Source of the DNA: an uncultured Porticoccus sp.
Lineage (GTDB): Bacteria; Pseudomonadota; Gammaproteobacteria; Pseudomonadales; Porticoccaceae
Length of the DNA: 32,502 nt
Direction: 5' to 3'
NCBI GenBank assembly: GCA_905181945.1
Contig: CAJIZZ010000008.1
Location: 1-32,502, forward strand
In this document: piece by piece, positions 22,732 to 31,114 of the stretch
Numbering within the stretch: position 1 is the first letter of the stretch
How the letters are laid out: the number at the start of each line of letters is the position of its first letter
Translations under genes and position numbers: made by a program
The notes under the pieces: model-generated
What the model was told of the DNA's origin: nothing
The model's input: only the letters and a program-made list of their open reading frames with translations
The model's database searches: none

Positions 22732-23496
22732 CTATGATGATTTTTTTAGTAGACTAATTAGGTGTTGCAAATCTTCCTCTGTATCAATACCGTTAGGTAC
22801 ATGGGAAGTCGCCTGTCCTACGTGTATTCTTTCTCCGTACCACATAAATCGTAACTGTTCTAAAAATTCCAATTTTTCAATAGGGGCTGCCGGCCAACAG
22901 ACGAATTGGTTCAGCATTGATACTCGGTAGGCATATATGCCTATGTGGCGCATAGGATTAAAAATTGACGATGCTCCACCAGCATTAACATCTGTTATTT
23001 CGCGGCGATGCGGTATTGATGCGCGACTAAAATATAATGCCAAACCATTATTATCCGTTACCACTTTAACCACGTGAGAGCTAACAAGATCAGCGTCAAT
23101 ATCAATAGGATCGCAGAGAGTCGCCACTCCCGCCAAAGAATTCGTCGCCAAATTATCAGCCACCTGGTTGATTGCTTCAGGAGGAATCAGCGGTTCATCT
23201 CCCTGAACGTTGACAACAATATGATCGGCAGGCAGCTCGAGCTTTTCTGCCACCTCTTGTAATCTATCCGTTCCAGACTGATGATCTGCTAATGTCATGG
23301 CAGCTTGGCCACCAAAACTCACCACGTGGTCAAATATTCTTTGATCATCTGTGGCCACAATAATCTGATTAGCATTACTTTTTTGAGCCTGGGTATATAC
23401 CCGCTGGATCATTGTCATTCCAGCGATATCCATAAGAGGCTTCCCTGGTAATCTTGAGGAGTCATAACGGGCAGGGATAATAACTGTAAAATTCAT
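22732..23496 (-). CDS. kdsB: 3-deoxy-manno-octulosonate cytidylyltransferase (CMP-Kdo synthetase)
   Basis: A 254-aa nucleotidyltransferase that activates Kdo with CTP for the LPS inner core. Motifs: IIPARYDSSRLPGKPL, VATDDQRI, VVNVQGDEPLIPP, HIGIYAYR. It lies between lpxK (64 bases upstream) and the phosphatase. The small Trm112-like gene often found between lpxK and kdsB is missing. Confidence 0.97.
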   Translation of the reverse strand: MNFTVIIPARYDSSRLPGKPLMDIAGMTMIQRVYTQAQKSNANQIIVATDDQRIFDHVVSFGGQAAMTLADHQSGTDRLQEVAEKLELPADHIVVNVQGDEPLIPPEAINQVADNLATNSLAGVATLCDPIDIDADLVSSHVVKVVTDNNGLALYFSRASIPHRREITDVNAGGASSIFNPMRHIGIYAYRVSMLNQFVCWPAAPIEKLEFLEQLRFMWYGERIHVGQATSHVPNGIDTEEDLQHLISLLKKSS

Positions 23497-23560
23497 ACTA
23501 CTTACACTCTGCTTTGGTTAAAAATTTAACTTCTACCAACCTTCTAATTTTTGCAAAAAT

Positions 23561-24625
23561 TCAAGACTTTAGCTCACGCAATTGCTCTAATATACCCTTT
23601 AAGAACAAGGAATCAGGCACAGCCTGCACATCCATTACCCAAATTTTATCATTGATTATATGTGTGCATTTTACTGCATCTTTTGCAGTAATGATGATCG
23701 GCCAGTCGTCTTGGAAAGCAAACTCTTCACCACTAAAATTATGATGATCAGGCCAATGATGGAGCTGAGGATCAAGACCTAAGCTCTCTAGAGTATCTCT
23801 AAATCTCTCAGGGCTACCAATGCCTGCAACTGCATGAACCTGTAGACCGTATCCCCAGTCTTTAAACCATATCTTCCCTGGCTGGTTGAGATCGAATAAA
23901 CCTGTCACTGGCAAAACCTCGTCAGAATTTAACTGCCTTAGTTGGATTGGCTCAATAGCAAATGAGGTGCTATTTTGCAAAGAAGCTGTCTTGCGATCCT
24001 TGGTTTTTTCCAGCAAATCAGAAGTTGTCATATTTGTTAAAACGAAGTCTACTTCCTTTAATCTTTTTACCGGCTCCCTTAGGGGGCCGGCTGGTAAACA
24101 CTGTCCATTGCCAAATTGCCTCTTTCCGTCCACTACAGCAATTTCTATATCTCTAGGTAGACGGTAATGTTGCAACCCGTCATCGCTCAAAATCAAATCA
24201 CAATTTGTCTTTTCAAGCAGAAATATGGCCGCCCGGTAACGGTCAGGATCAACCACAACAGGACATATATTTGCCAATAACAATGACTCATCTCCAACGC
24301 TCAAGGGCGAGCAATTGGTTGTCACCAGCAAAGGATACCGAGAAGCTCTTCCTCCATATCCCCGACTAATAACTCCAGGGTGGTATCCCTGCTCTTGCAA
24401 CCAATGAGCGAGTGCCGCTACCAATGGGGTCTTTCCAGTGCCGCCGACACTTATGTTTCCCACTACAACCACAGGAACGGTTAACGGAGGATTTGGCACT
24501 AGTCTAGCTTGATATAAACGACGCACGCCAGCCAGCAACCGAAACAACCATGAGAAAGGGACCAGTAAAAGTATCCAGCTCAAGTGTCGACTCCAGGCTT
24601 TTTCAAGCATGAGAGAAAGTCTCAT
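23561..24625 (-). CDS. lpxK: Tetraacyldisaccharide 4'-kinase
   Basis: A 354-aa inner-membrane kinase that phosphorylates the 4' position of the lipid A precursor. The P-loop VVVGNISVGGTGKTPLV follows an N-terminal hydrophobic helix. DDGLQHYRL and ADHHNFSG-like WPDHHNFSGEEF are characteristic. Its ATG lies directly after the msbA stop codon, so expression is coupled to the lipid A flippase as in E. coli. Confidence 0.97.
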   Translation of the reverse strand: MRLSLMLEKAWSRHLSWILLLVPFSWLFRLLAGVRRLYQARLVPNPPLTVPVVVVGNISVGGTGKTPLVAALAHWLQEQGYHPGVISRGYGGRASRYPLLVTTNCSPLSVGDESLLLANICPVVVDPDRYRAAIFLLEKTNCDLILSDDGLQHYRLPRDIEIAVVDGKRQFGNGQCLPAGPLREPVKRLKEVDFVLTNMTTSDLLEKTKDRKTASLQNSTSFAIEPIQLRQLNSDEVLPVTGLFDLNQPGKIWFKDWGYGLQVHAVAGIGSPERFRDTLESLGLDPQLHHWPDHHNFSGEEFAFQDDWPIIITAKDAVKCTHIINDKIWVMDVQAVPDSLFLKGILEQLRELKS

Positions 24626-26512
24626 CTATTGTAATTTTCCATCACCAGGAGGACTCTTTTGCTCTATAGTGATCTTATTGTGCAGTTTGGCGTAATGGCC
24701 ATTCAGTTCCAGCAGCTCTGCATGTTTTCCCTGCTCGACAATCTTTCCTTTGCTCATGGTCAAAATTCTATCTGCATTTTCTATTGTTGTAAGCCGGTGA
24801 GCGATAACAAATGTAGTGCGCCCTCGCATAATCCCCTCTAATGCTTCTTGTATGTAGCGCTCTGTCTGCGAATCTAGTGCTGATGTTGCCTCATCGAGTA
24901 TCAATATCGGTGCATCTTTTAGGATCGCCCTAGCAATAGCTAAGCGCTGGCGCTGCCCTCCGGATAGTTTTACGCCTTGATCGCCAATGATGGTATCAAA
25001 GCCCTGGGGTAACTGCTCAATAAACTCTAAAGCGTGCGCTGCTTTGGTGGCATTTCTAACTTCCTTTTCTGAGCATTTCGCTAAAGCGCCATAGGCAATA
25101 TTATTATAGATAGAGTCATTAAACAGATTTACTTTTTGAGAAACTAGCGCCATATGGCTCCGCAAATTCTCAAGCTTATAGCTTTTTAAATCTTTACCAT
25201 CCAGAGTGATTTTTCCGCTACCCATCTCATAAAAACGCGGAATCATACTCACTAGTGTGCTTTTACCACTACCAGAGCGACCAACAATAGCAACTGTCTC
25301 GCCCGCCTGTACGCTGAAATTTATCCCGTTAAGCACATTTTTTTCGTTAGCGGCATATGCAAAATTGACGTTCGTGAATTCAAACTGTCCGTCAACTTGA
25401 TTTTTCTCAAGGACGCCCTCATCAACCTCCTCACTTGTGTCAAGGGTGGCAAACAATGTTCCAGCTGCGGCGATTCCTTGCTGAATTTTACTATTTATTC
25501 CCGACAGCGCGCGAATAGGCTTAGCGAGCAACGCGGCTGATGCCAAAAACTTCACGAAATCACCACCACTCATTTGTGACAAAACACTGGGGTCAAGAAC
25601 AAGCCACATCAAAAATGAAAGAGAAGCTGCAACTAACAGCTGGATCACTGGGGTACTGATTGACTCTGTCACAGATAATTTCATCTGTTGTGTGCGGCTA
25701 TTCTTACTGGCAGCTTTCATTCGTGTACGCTCGAAATACTTTGCACCATATAAATGCATATCCCTGTAGCCGCTAACAAGCTCCTGGGTTACTTGGGCCA
25801 CGTCGCCCATGGATGACTGTATTTTCAAGGCCAGCCTTCTGAAGCGCTTGCTGACAGAGAGGACTATTAGTCCAATAAGGGGCAGGACGATCATGAAAAT
25901 TAATGCCAGCCTCCAGTTAAGATAAAACAAGTAACTAATCAAACCGATGACTAGGGCGCCCTCACGAATCATTATTTTTAACGCACTTGTAGCGGCTTGA
26001 GTGATTTGAGATACCGTATAAGTTGCTCGAGCCACCAAGTGCCCAGTCATGCTGGCATCAAAATAACTAGCAGGAAGAGAGGTATATTTATTGAAAACAT
26101 CAACTCTAAGATTGTGTACCAGTATTTGTGATACGTAAGTCATGCAATATCCACCAATAAAAAAAGACACCCCTCTCACCACAGCAATCAAGATCATGAT
26201 TAGAGGCACGACCCAGCGGGTATCTATTAACTCACCTTCTTCTGTAAAAACTTCCACTAAAAATACAGTTAGCCCACCATTTTGCTTAACATTTTCTGGC
26301 ATAGCCGCCGAATCAGCCGTCAAACCACCAATAGCATTGACGGTGTATCCAAACAGATCAATAAAAGCAATCTCCATGGACGAAAAAATAATCAAACCCA
26401 AGATACTTAAGAAGAAAATACCGAGGTATCTTTTGACATAAGACAGCAACCTTATGTAAATCTGAAGACTAGACATTTTTGGGTGCTGCACATCAGGTTC
26501 TTGTTGAGCCAC
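24626..26512 (-). CDS. msbA: Lipid A export ABC transporter, ATP-binding/permease
   Basis: A 628-aa half-transporter that flips core-lipid A across the inner membrane. Six transmembrane helices lie in the N-terminal 340 residues. The ATPase domain has Walker A GRSGSGKST, signature LSGGQRQRLAIARAI, Walker B ILILDEATSALDSQ and the His switch VIAHRLTT. It is about 45 residues longer than E. coli MsbA, including a periplasmic insert between the first two helices (GGLTADSAAMPENVKQNGG). It is the first gene of the long reverse-strand block. Confidence 0.96.
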   Translation of the reverse strand: MAQQEPDVQHPKMSSLQIYIRLLSYVKRYLGIFFLSILGLIIFSSMEIAFIDLFGYTVNAIGGLTADSAAMPENVKQNGGLTVFLVEVFTEEGELIDTRWVVPLIMILIAVVRGVSFFIGGYCMTYVSQILVHNLRVDVFNKYTSLPASYFDASMTGHLVARATYTVSQITQAATSALKIMIREGALVIGLISYLFYLNWRLALIFMIVLPLIGLIVLSVSKRFRRLALKIQSSMGDVAQVTQELVSGYRDMHLYGAKYFERTRMKAASKNSRTQQMKLSVTESISTPVIQLLVAASLSFLMWLVLDPSVLSQMSGGDFVKFLASAALLAKPIRALSGINSKIQQGIAAAGTLFATLDTSEEVDEGVLEKNQVDGQFEFTNVNFAYAANEKNVLNGINFSVQAGETVAIVGRSGSGKSTLVSMIPRFYEMGSGKITLDGKDLKSYKLENLRSHMALVSQKVNLFNDSIYNNIAYGALAKCSEKEVRNATKAAHALEFIEQLPQGFDTIIGDQGVKLSGGQRQRLAIARAILKDAPILILDEATSALDSQTERYIQEALEGIMRGRTTFVIAHRLTTIENADRILTMSKGKIVEQGKHAELLELNGHYAKLHNKITIEQKSPPGDGKLQ

Positions 26513-26773
26513 AATTGCTTCCTAAATTTATGGTACAAAAATTAGTTTACCAAAAGAAAAGCTCATGAGCTTTTTTAATGCATACTAATACTATCAATTG
26601 TTCTTACCGAGAATCAGTTTTTTTAATTATTACATAATTGTATAGGTTCAGTTTTTTTCTCAAAAAAAAGATCATATGATAAGTTACATGCTAAAAACAT
26701 ATCGGTCTTAGGTATTGAGGCCATTTAACCTAAAATAGTTTAAAATATTTTTAATAGGGTTTCAGCATTACTT
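26513..26773. other. Divergent promoter region of msbA and the patatin gene
   Basis: A 261-base AT-rich spacer. Long A/T tracts are visible, but I cannot name a -35/-10 pair with confidence. No small gene is seen. Confidence 0.35.
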
Positions 26774-27967
26774 ATGGCTAAAGACATCAACGCTAGCGGC
26801 TCAAAATTTGGGTTGGTACTTTCTGGAGGAGGTGCAAGAGCAGCCTACCAGGCTGGTGTACTCAAAGCCGTGGCAGAATTACTGCCCCCAGAAACTAGTG
26901 ACCCCTTTCCGATCATCTGCGGGACCTCAGCTGGTGCGATCAATGCTCTGGCTATTGCTGGCTGTCATGGTTCAGAAAATCAGCGTACTTTTCAATCTAG
27001 AATAAAAAAAATTGAGTCTATTTGGTGTGGGCTGGAGGCCAACAACATTTATAGGTCGGATCTGCTTGGTGTATTGAAAAATACCCTCATGATATTTTTT
27101 TCTATATTCAATAAAAACTATACGCAAAAAAAACCCAAAGCATTGTTAGATAACACGCCTCTTAGGAGGTTACTGAACGAGCTGATAGATTTTGAGGCCA
27201 TCAACGAGTCTATAAATAACAAAAGAATCACAGCTGTAAGCATTACTGCCGTTAGCTACAGCGACGGCAAGTCAGTCACTTTTTATGATGGAGAAGCAAC
27301 GCTTCAGCCTTGGGTAAGATCCAGGCGTATAGGGATCCGCTCAAAACTCACCATCGATCACATCATGGCTTCTACAGCAATCCCTGTCATGTTCCCTACA
27401 ACTAGAATCATGGGATCCTACTTCGGTGATGGAGCTATTCAGCAACTCAAGCCTATTAGTCCTGCCTTACATCTTGGCGCAAATAAAATATTCATTATTG
27501 GAGTAAATGACAACTCTTCAAGTGAACCACCTTCGCTGAGTGATGCTACAAATCTGCACATACATAGTCCGCCGTCCAGCGCAAAAATTATTGGCCACAT
27601 ACTCAATAGCGCCTTTGTAGACGCGATTGACAGCGACCTAGAAACCCTCAGGAACATCAATAGGCTTGCCGAAATCCTACCTGCTGAAACACGAGAAGCA
27701 AAAGGTATTAGTGATCTTCGACCTATTAAGTTTCTAGCCATTTCGCCCTCTAAAAGTATTGGTACTTTGGCTAGAAACTACTTCAAGGAATTACCTTTAA
27801 GTATGCGCTTCTTTTTGAAGATAATGGGCCTAACAACTCGCAGCGAGGGAATAGAGATTGCTAGCTATGTAATGTTTTCTAAAGGGTTTTGCAGTAAACT
27901 GGTAGAATTAGGTTACCAAGATGGTCTAGCAAAACAGCAAGCCATCACCGAGTTCCTTAAAGAGTGA
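26774..27967 (+). CDS. Patatin-like phospholipase
   Basis: A 397-aa protein with the Ser-Asp dyad of the patatin family. The oxyanion-hole motif LSGGGARAAYQAGVL is at residues 16-30, the nucleophile Ser52 in CGTSAGAINA, and Asp219 in YFGDGAIQQLKP. There is no signal peptide, and no C-terminal barrel of the secreted PlpD type is present, so it is probably a cytosolic or membrane-associated lipase or acyl hydrolase. The ribosome site is weak. It is divergent from msbA. Confidence 0.9.
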   Translation: MAKDINASGSKFGLVLSGGGARAAYQAGVLKAVAELLPPETSDPFPIICGTSAGAINALAIAGCHGSENQRTFQSRIKKIESIWCGLEANNIYRSDLLGVLKNTLMIFFSIFNKNYTQKKPKALLDNTPLRRLLNELIDFEAINESINNKRITAVSITAVSYSDGKSVTFYDGEATLQPWVRSRRIGIRSKLTIDHIMASTAIPVMFPTTRIMGSYFGDGAIQQLKPISPALHLGANKIFIIGVNDNSSSEPPSLSDATNLHIHSPPSSAKIIGHILNSAFVDAIDSDLETLRNINRLAEILPAETREAKGISDLRPIKFLAISPSKSIGTLARNYFKELPLSMRFFLKIMGLTTRSEGIEIASYVMFSKGFCSKLVELGYQDGLAKQQAITEFLKE

Positions 27968-28088
27968 CCAAAAATAACAAAAAATCCATTGGCGTATAAT
28001 ATGTTATTACTACGATAGTGGTTGATTTGAAATTTACACATTGTAAAATATATCTAATTAAACATCTCAGCTAAAAGGAAATATTGCT

Positions 28089-28739
28089 ATGGCTTTAGAA
28101 CAATCAATCGTCTCTGGTTCGTTAAATCCAGCAGCAGTAAAGGTGCTGCGTAATACCTATACTCTGCTATCGCTGACCTTGGTATTTAGTGCCGCTATGT
28201 GTGCAGTAGCAATGGCCGTCAATGCACCCTACATGGGTCTATGGATGCTTATTCCATACATAGGTTGCCTGTGGATGGTGGAGAAAAACAAAAATAGCAC
28301 GGCAGGCTTGTTTTGGGTTTTTGCACTAACTGGGTGGATGGGGTTCACTCTCGGCCCAATAATAAACTTCTATCTCTCAACCTCTGGCCCTCAGCTAATC
28401 TTAACGGCCTTAGGTGGAACTGCGCTTATCTTCTTCGCCTGCTCTTCCTATGTCCTTGTTACCAAAAAGGAGTTGTCTTTCATGGGCGGATTTCTGATGA
28501 CAGGCATGATTATCGCGTTCATTGCCGCGATTGCGAACGTCTTCCTTCAGATTCAAGGATTATCTTTGGTGCTTTCTTGTATATTCCTGCTGATCGCATC
28601 AGGTGTCATCATGTGGCAAACCAGCGCCATCATCCATGGCGGTGAGCGCAACTACATTTCTGCTACCGTTACTTTGTATTTGATGCTTTATAATATATTT
28701 GTCAGCCTGCTGCATCTCATAGGAATGCGTGATGACTAA
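28089..28739 (+). CDS. yccA: Bax inhibitor-1/YccA family membrane protein
   Basis: A 216-aa protein with seven hydrophobic helices. It begins with a short cytosolic segment and VLRNTYTLLSLTLVFSA, and has the family-typical central helix and the late LYLMLYNIFVSLLHL. E. coli YccA is a substrate and modulator of the FtsH protease; other members are pH-gated calcium-leak channels. An AAGG site precedes the ATG. It is followed 6 bases later by tusE, as in Enterobacteria. Confidence 0.9.
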   Translation: MALEQSIVSGSLNPAAVKVLRNTYTLLSLTLVFSAAMCAVAMAVNAPYMGLWMLIPYIGCLWMVEKNKNSTAGLFWVFALTGWMGFTLGPIINFYLSTSGPQLILTALGGTALIFFACSSYVLVTKKELSFMGGFLMTGMIIAFIAAIANVFLQIQGLSLVLSCIFLLIASGVIMWQTSAIIHGGERNYISATVTLYLMLYNIFVSLLHLIGMRDD

Positions 28740-28745
28740 CGATGT

Positions 28746-29060
28746 ATGGAACGCGTAATAGAAAAAGATATTAGCCTTCTCAGTAGCCTTGCTGTCTGGT
28801 CTGAAAAAACTGCCAGACAGCTTGCTGCTGAAGAAAACATTCAGCTCACCGAACAACACATCGAAATATTATATTTAGCCCGACAATTTTATGCTGATTA
28901 CGGCTTTTCGCCATCTATGCGGCCATTAGTCAAGCTTATAGCTATCAACCTAGATATTAGTAAAGCGCGCAGCATCTATTTAATGCAATTATTTCCGCCA
29001 AGCCCAGTCAAAATAACAGCCAGGCTGGCTGGGCTGCCAAAACCAAAAAACTGTTTATAG
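28746..29060 (+). CDS. tusE: Sulfurtransferase TusE
   Basis: A 104-aa DsrC-like sulfur carrier that receives sulfur from TusBCD and passes it to MnmA for 2-thiolation of tRNA wobble uridine. The fold signature [22 protein letters not shown] and the C-terminal arm [10 protein letters not shown] with the penultimate catalytic cysteine are present. The partners TusBCD are not in the window. It is transcribed with yccA. Confidence 0.93.
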   Translation: MERVIEKDISLLSSLAVWSEKTARQLAAEENIQLTEQHIEILYLARQFYADYGFSPSMRPLVKLIAINLDISKARSIYLMQLFPPSPVKITARLAGLPKPKNCL

Positions 29061-29083
29061 TTAACAATCAAAATAGGGTTCAT

Positions 29084-29437
29084 ATGCCAACAACTAGCCA
29101 ATCTTTTTCACAGGAAGTCTGCGAAGCATGCATCATAGGCGCGCCCACCGTATCAGATGCTGAGGCAGTTGAATTGCTAAAGCTAATACCCAGCTGGAGT
29201 ATAAAAATTCATGAGGGTGTCCCTCAGCTCACAAGAGTCTTTAGTTTTAGTGATTTCAGGAAAGCCTTAAATTTCACGAATCAAGTTGGTGAGTTAGCAG
29301 AATTATCCCAACATCATCCAGCTATATTGCTGGAGTGGGGAAAGGTGATCGTTACCTGGTGGACTCATAAAATTGAGGGGCTTCACAAGAACGACTTTAT
29401 TATGGCAGCGCGCACTGACGAGGCCTTCAAAAACTAA
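29084..29437 (+). CDS. phhB: 4a-hydroxytetrahydrobiopterin dehydratase
   Basis: A 117-aa pterin-4a-carbinolamine dehydratase. The central [25 protein letters not shown] holds the paired histidines and conserved WxTH of the family. It regenerates the pterin cofactor of phenylalanine hydroxylase and acts in pterin metabolism. No phhA is visible here. AGGG lies before the ATG, and the gene follows tusE by 23 bases. Confidence 0.93.
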   Translation: MPTTSQSFSQEVCEACIIGAPTVSDAEAVELLKLIPSWSIKIHEGVPQLTRVFSFSDFRKALNFTNQVGELAELSQHHPAILLEWGKVIVTWWTHKIEGLHKNDFIMAARTDEAFKN

Positions 29438-29519
29438 ATCTAAACACTATTTGCATCAAGCATCAGGCATTCAGAAGTCTTCAAAAAATTATTATCAACT
29501 CGACCTAAAAGGCTGAATC

Positions 29520-30602
29520 GTGCAACAAGCTCATCCGGATAAATATCGACAGTTGCTTGACGAAAAATTAGCTGGCCTCAAGAAAACATTCGCCGGAACC
29601 AAACATCCACCCCTTGAAGTGCATGAATCAGACACCCTTCACTTTAGAATGAGAGCAGAATTTCGCATTTGGCATGAAGATGGAAATGCCCATTATGCGA
29701 TGAATACGCCTGGAGAAAAACGCCCCTATGTTATCTCTGACTTTCCAGTAGGCTCTAAAAAAATAAACGAGCTTATGAGCCCGCTACTAGAAAAGATTAA
29801 TGCTAATGATGCCCTTAAAAAGAAGCTTTTTTCTGCTGAATTTCTGACGGCGCTTGATGGCGATTCAGTCATCACTCTCATCTATCACAAGATACTAAAT
29901 GAAGACTGGAGACAAGCTGCCATTGATCTTCAGCAGGAGTTAGCCACAAATATCATAGGTCGTAGCCGTAAAAAAAAGACAGTGATCGGTCTAAACTATG
30001 TGATAGAGAAATTACTGGTGGATGACAAAGAGTACCAATATAAGCAAGTTGAAACAGGATTTACTCAGCCCAATGCAAAAATTAATCAAGCAATGCTTAG
30101 TTGGGCTTTGCGCCAAACTAAGCAATGTAACGACGACCTATTAGAACTATACTGCGGGAATGGGAATTTCACCTGCGTGCTTGCCCAAAATTTCAGGAAA
30201 GTTCTAGCTACTGAGATATCAAAAGTATCAGTAAATTCTGCTCACTATAACCTAGAAAAAAATCATATAAACAATGTCACCATTGTTAGGATGTCTAGTG
30301 AAGAAATGACACAGGCATTGGATAGAATCAGGCCCTTTCGAAGATTAAAAGATGTTGATCTGGATGATTATAATCTCAGCACAATTTTTGTAGATCCTCC
30401 CCGTTCAGGCCTAGACGAAGAAACTCTAAAATTAGTGAAAAAATTTGACAATATTCTTTATGTTTCATGCAACCCGTCAACACTTATGGAAAATATGGCC
30501 ATGCTCGAGGGGACTCATTCAATAGAAAATTTCGCTGTTTTTGATCAATTTCCTTATACTCCGCACCTAGAATGTGGTGTTTTTCTTAAAATAAAAAAAT
30601 AA
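29520..30602 (+). CDS. trmA: tRNA (uracil-5-)-methyltransferase
   Basis: A 360-aa SAM-dependent enzyme forming m5U54 in the tRNA T loop. The SAM motif LLELYCGNGNFTCVLA, the DPPRSGLDEET motif and the catalytic cysteine in ILYVSCNPSTL are clear. It lacks the TRAM and Fe-S cluster region of RlmC/RlmD, matching E. coli TrmA in length. The start is GTG at 29520 with AAAGG eight bases upstream; no ATG fits better. Confidence 0.96.
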   Translation: MQQAHPDKYRQLLDEKLAGLKKTFAGTKHPPLEVHESDTLHFRMRAEFRIWHEDGNAHYAMNTPGEKRPYVISDFPVGSKKINELMSPLLEKINANDALKKKLFSAEFLTALDGDSVITLIYHKILNEDWRQAAIDLQQELATNIIGRSRKKKTVIGLNYVIEKLLVDDKEYQYKQVETGFTQPNAKINQAMLSWALRQTKQCNDDLLELYCGNGNFTCVLAQNFRKVLATEISKVSVNSAHYNLEKNHINNVTIVRMSSEEMTQALDRIRPFRRLKDVDLDDYNLSTIFVDPPRSGLDEETLKLVKKFDNILYVSCNPSTLMENMAMLEGTHSIENFAVFDQFPYTPHLECGVFLKIKK

Positions 30603-30736
30603 TTAACTTTTTATTATCAAAGACTTAGATTATATACTCTAAGATTTTTCACGTTAAGTAGTTTTTACTGAATATAAAGTTATAATGCATGTGCAGAATA
30701 CTGCAACAAACAAACATGAAAATAAAAGAGATTACT

Positions 30737-30943
30737 ATGAGTAAAGGTACAGTTAAGTGGTTCAATGCAGACAAAGGTTTTGGTTTTATTACTCCAGAAG
30801 ATGGCGGAAAGGACTTGTTTGTACATCACTCAGAAATTAAAAACGGCGGCGGTTACGCAACTTTAAATGATGGCCAAGCAGTAACGTTCGAAGTTGGTCA
30901 AGGACAAAAAGGACCGTGTGCAAACAACGTAGTACCTGAATAA
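30737..30943 (+). CDS. Cold-shock protein, CspA family
   Basis: A 68-aa single cold-shock domain that binds single-stranded RNA. RNP1 KGFGFI and RNP2 LFVHH are present, in the order [21 protein letters not shown] chose ATG 30737 (MSKGTVKW), as usual for the family, with AAGAG upstream; a longer frame from 30689 is unlikely. A TATAAT lies about 55 bases before the start. A strong terminator follows the stop, so it is monocistronic. Confidence 0.95.
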   Translation: MSKGTVKWFNADKGFGFITPEDGGKDLFVHHSEIKNGGGYATLNDGQAVTFEVGQGQKGPCANNVVPE

Positions 30944-30970
30944 TTTATCAGACTACATGCGCACACCCCG

Positions 30971-31003
30971 GCAATAGGTTAAATTAACCTATTGCTTTTT
31001 TTT
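30971..31003 (+). terminator. Rho-independent terminator of the csp gene
   Basis: Ten-base stem GCAATAGGTT / AACCTATTGC with loop AAATT, followed immediately by eight T residues. It lies 27 bases after the csp stop codon, on the coding strand. Confidence 0.95.
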
Positions 31004-31114
31004 GCCAAAAATTTAGGTTCTTTTGTTACCTAGAACTTCCATTTCTAGAAAGCTAGTGCCTTTGTTTCCCCTTACTTAGTCACCTGAATACCAACCAAGT
31101 GAATCGAAAATATT

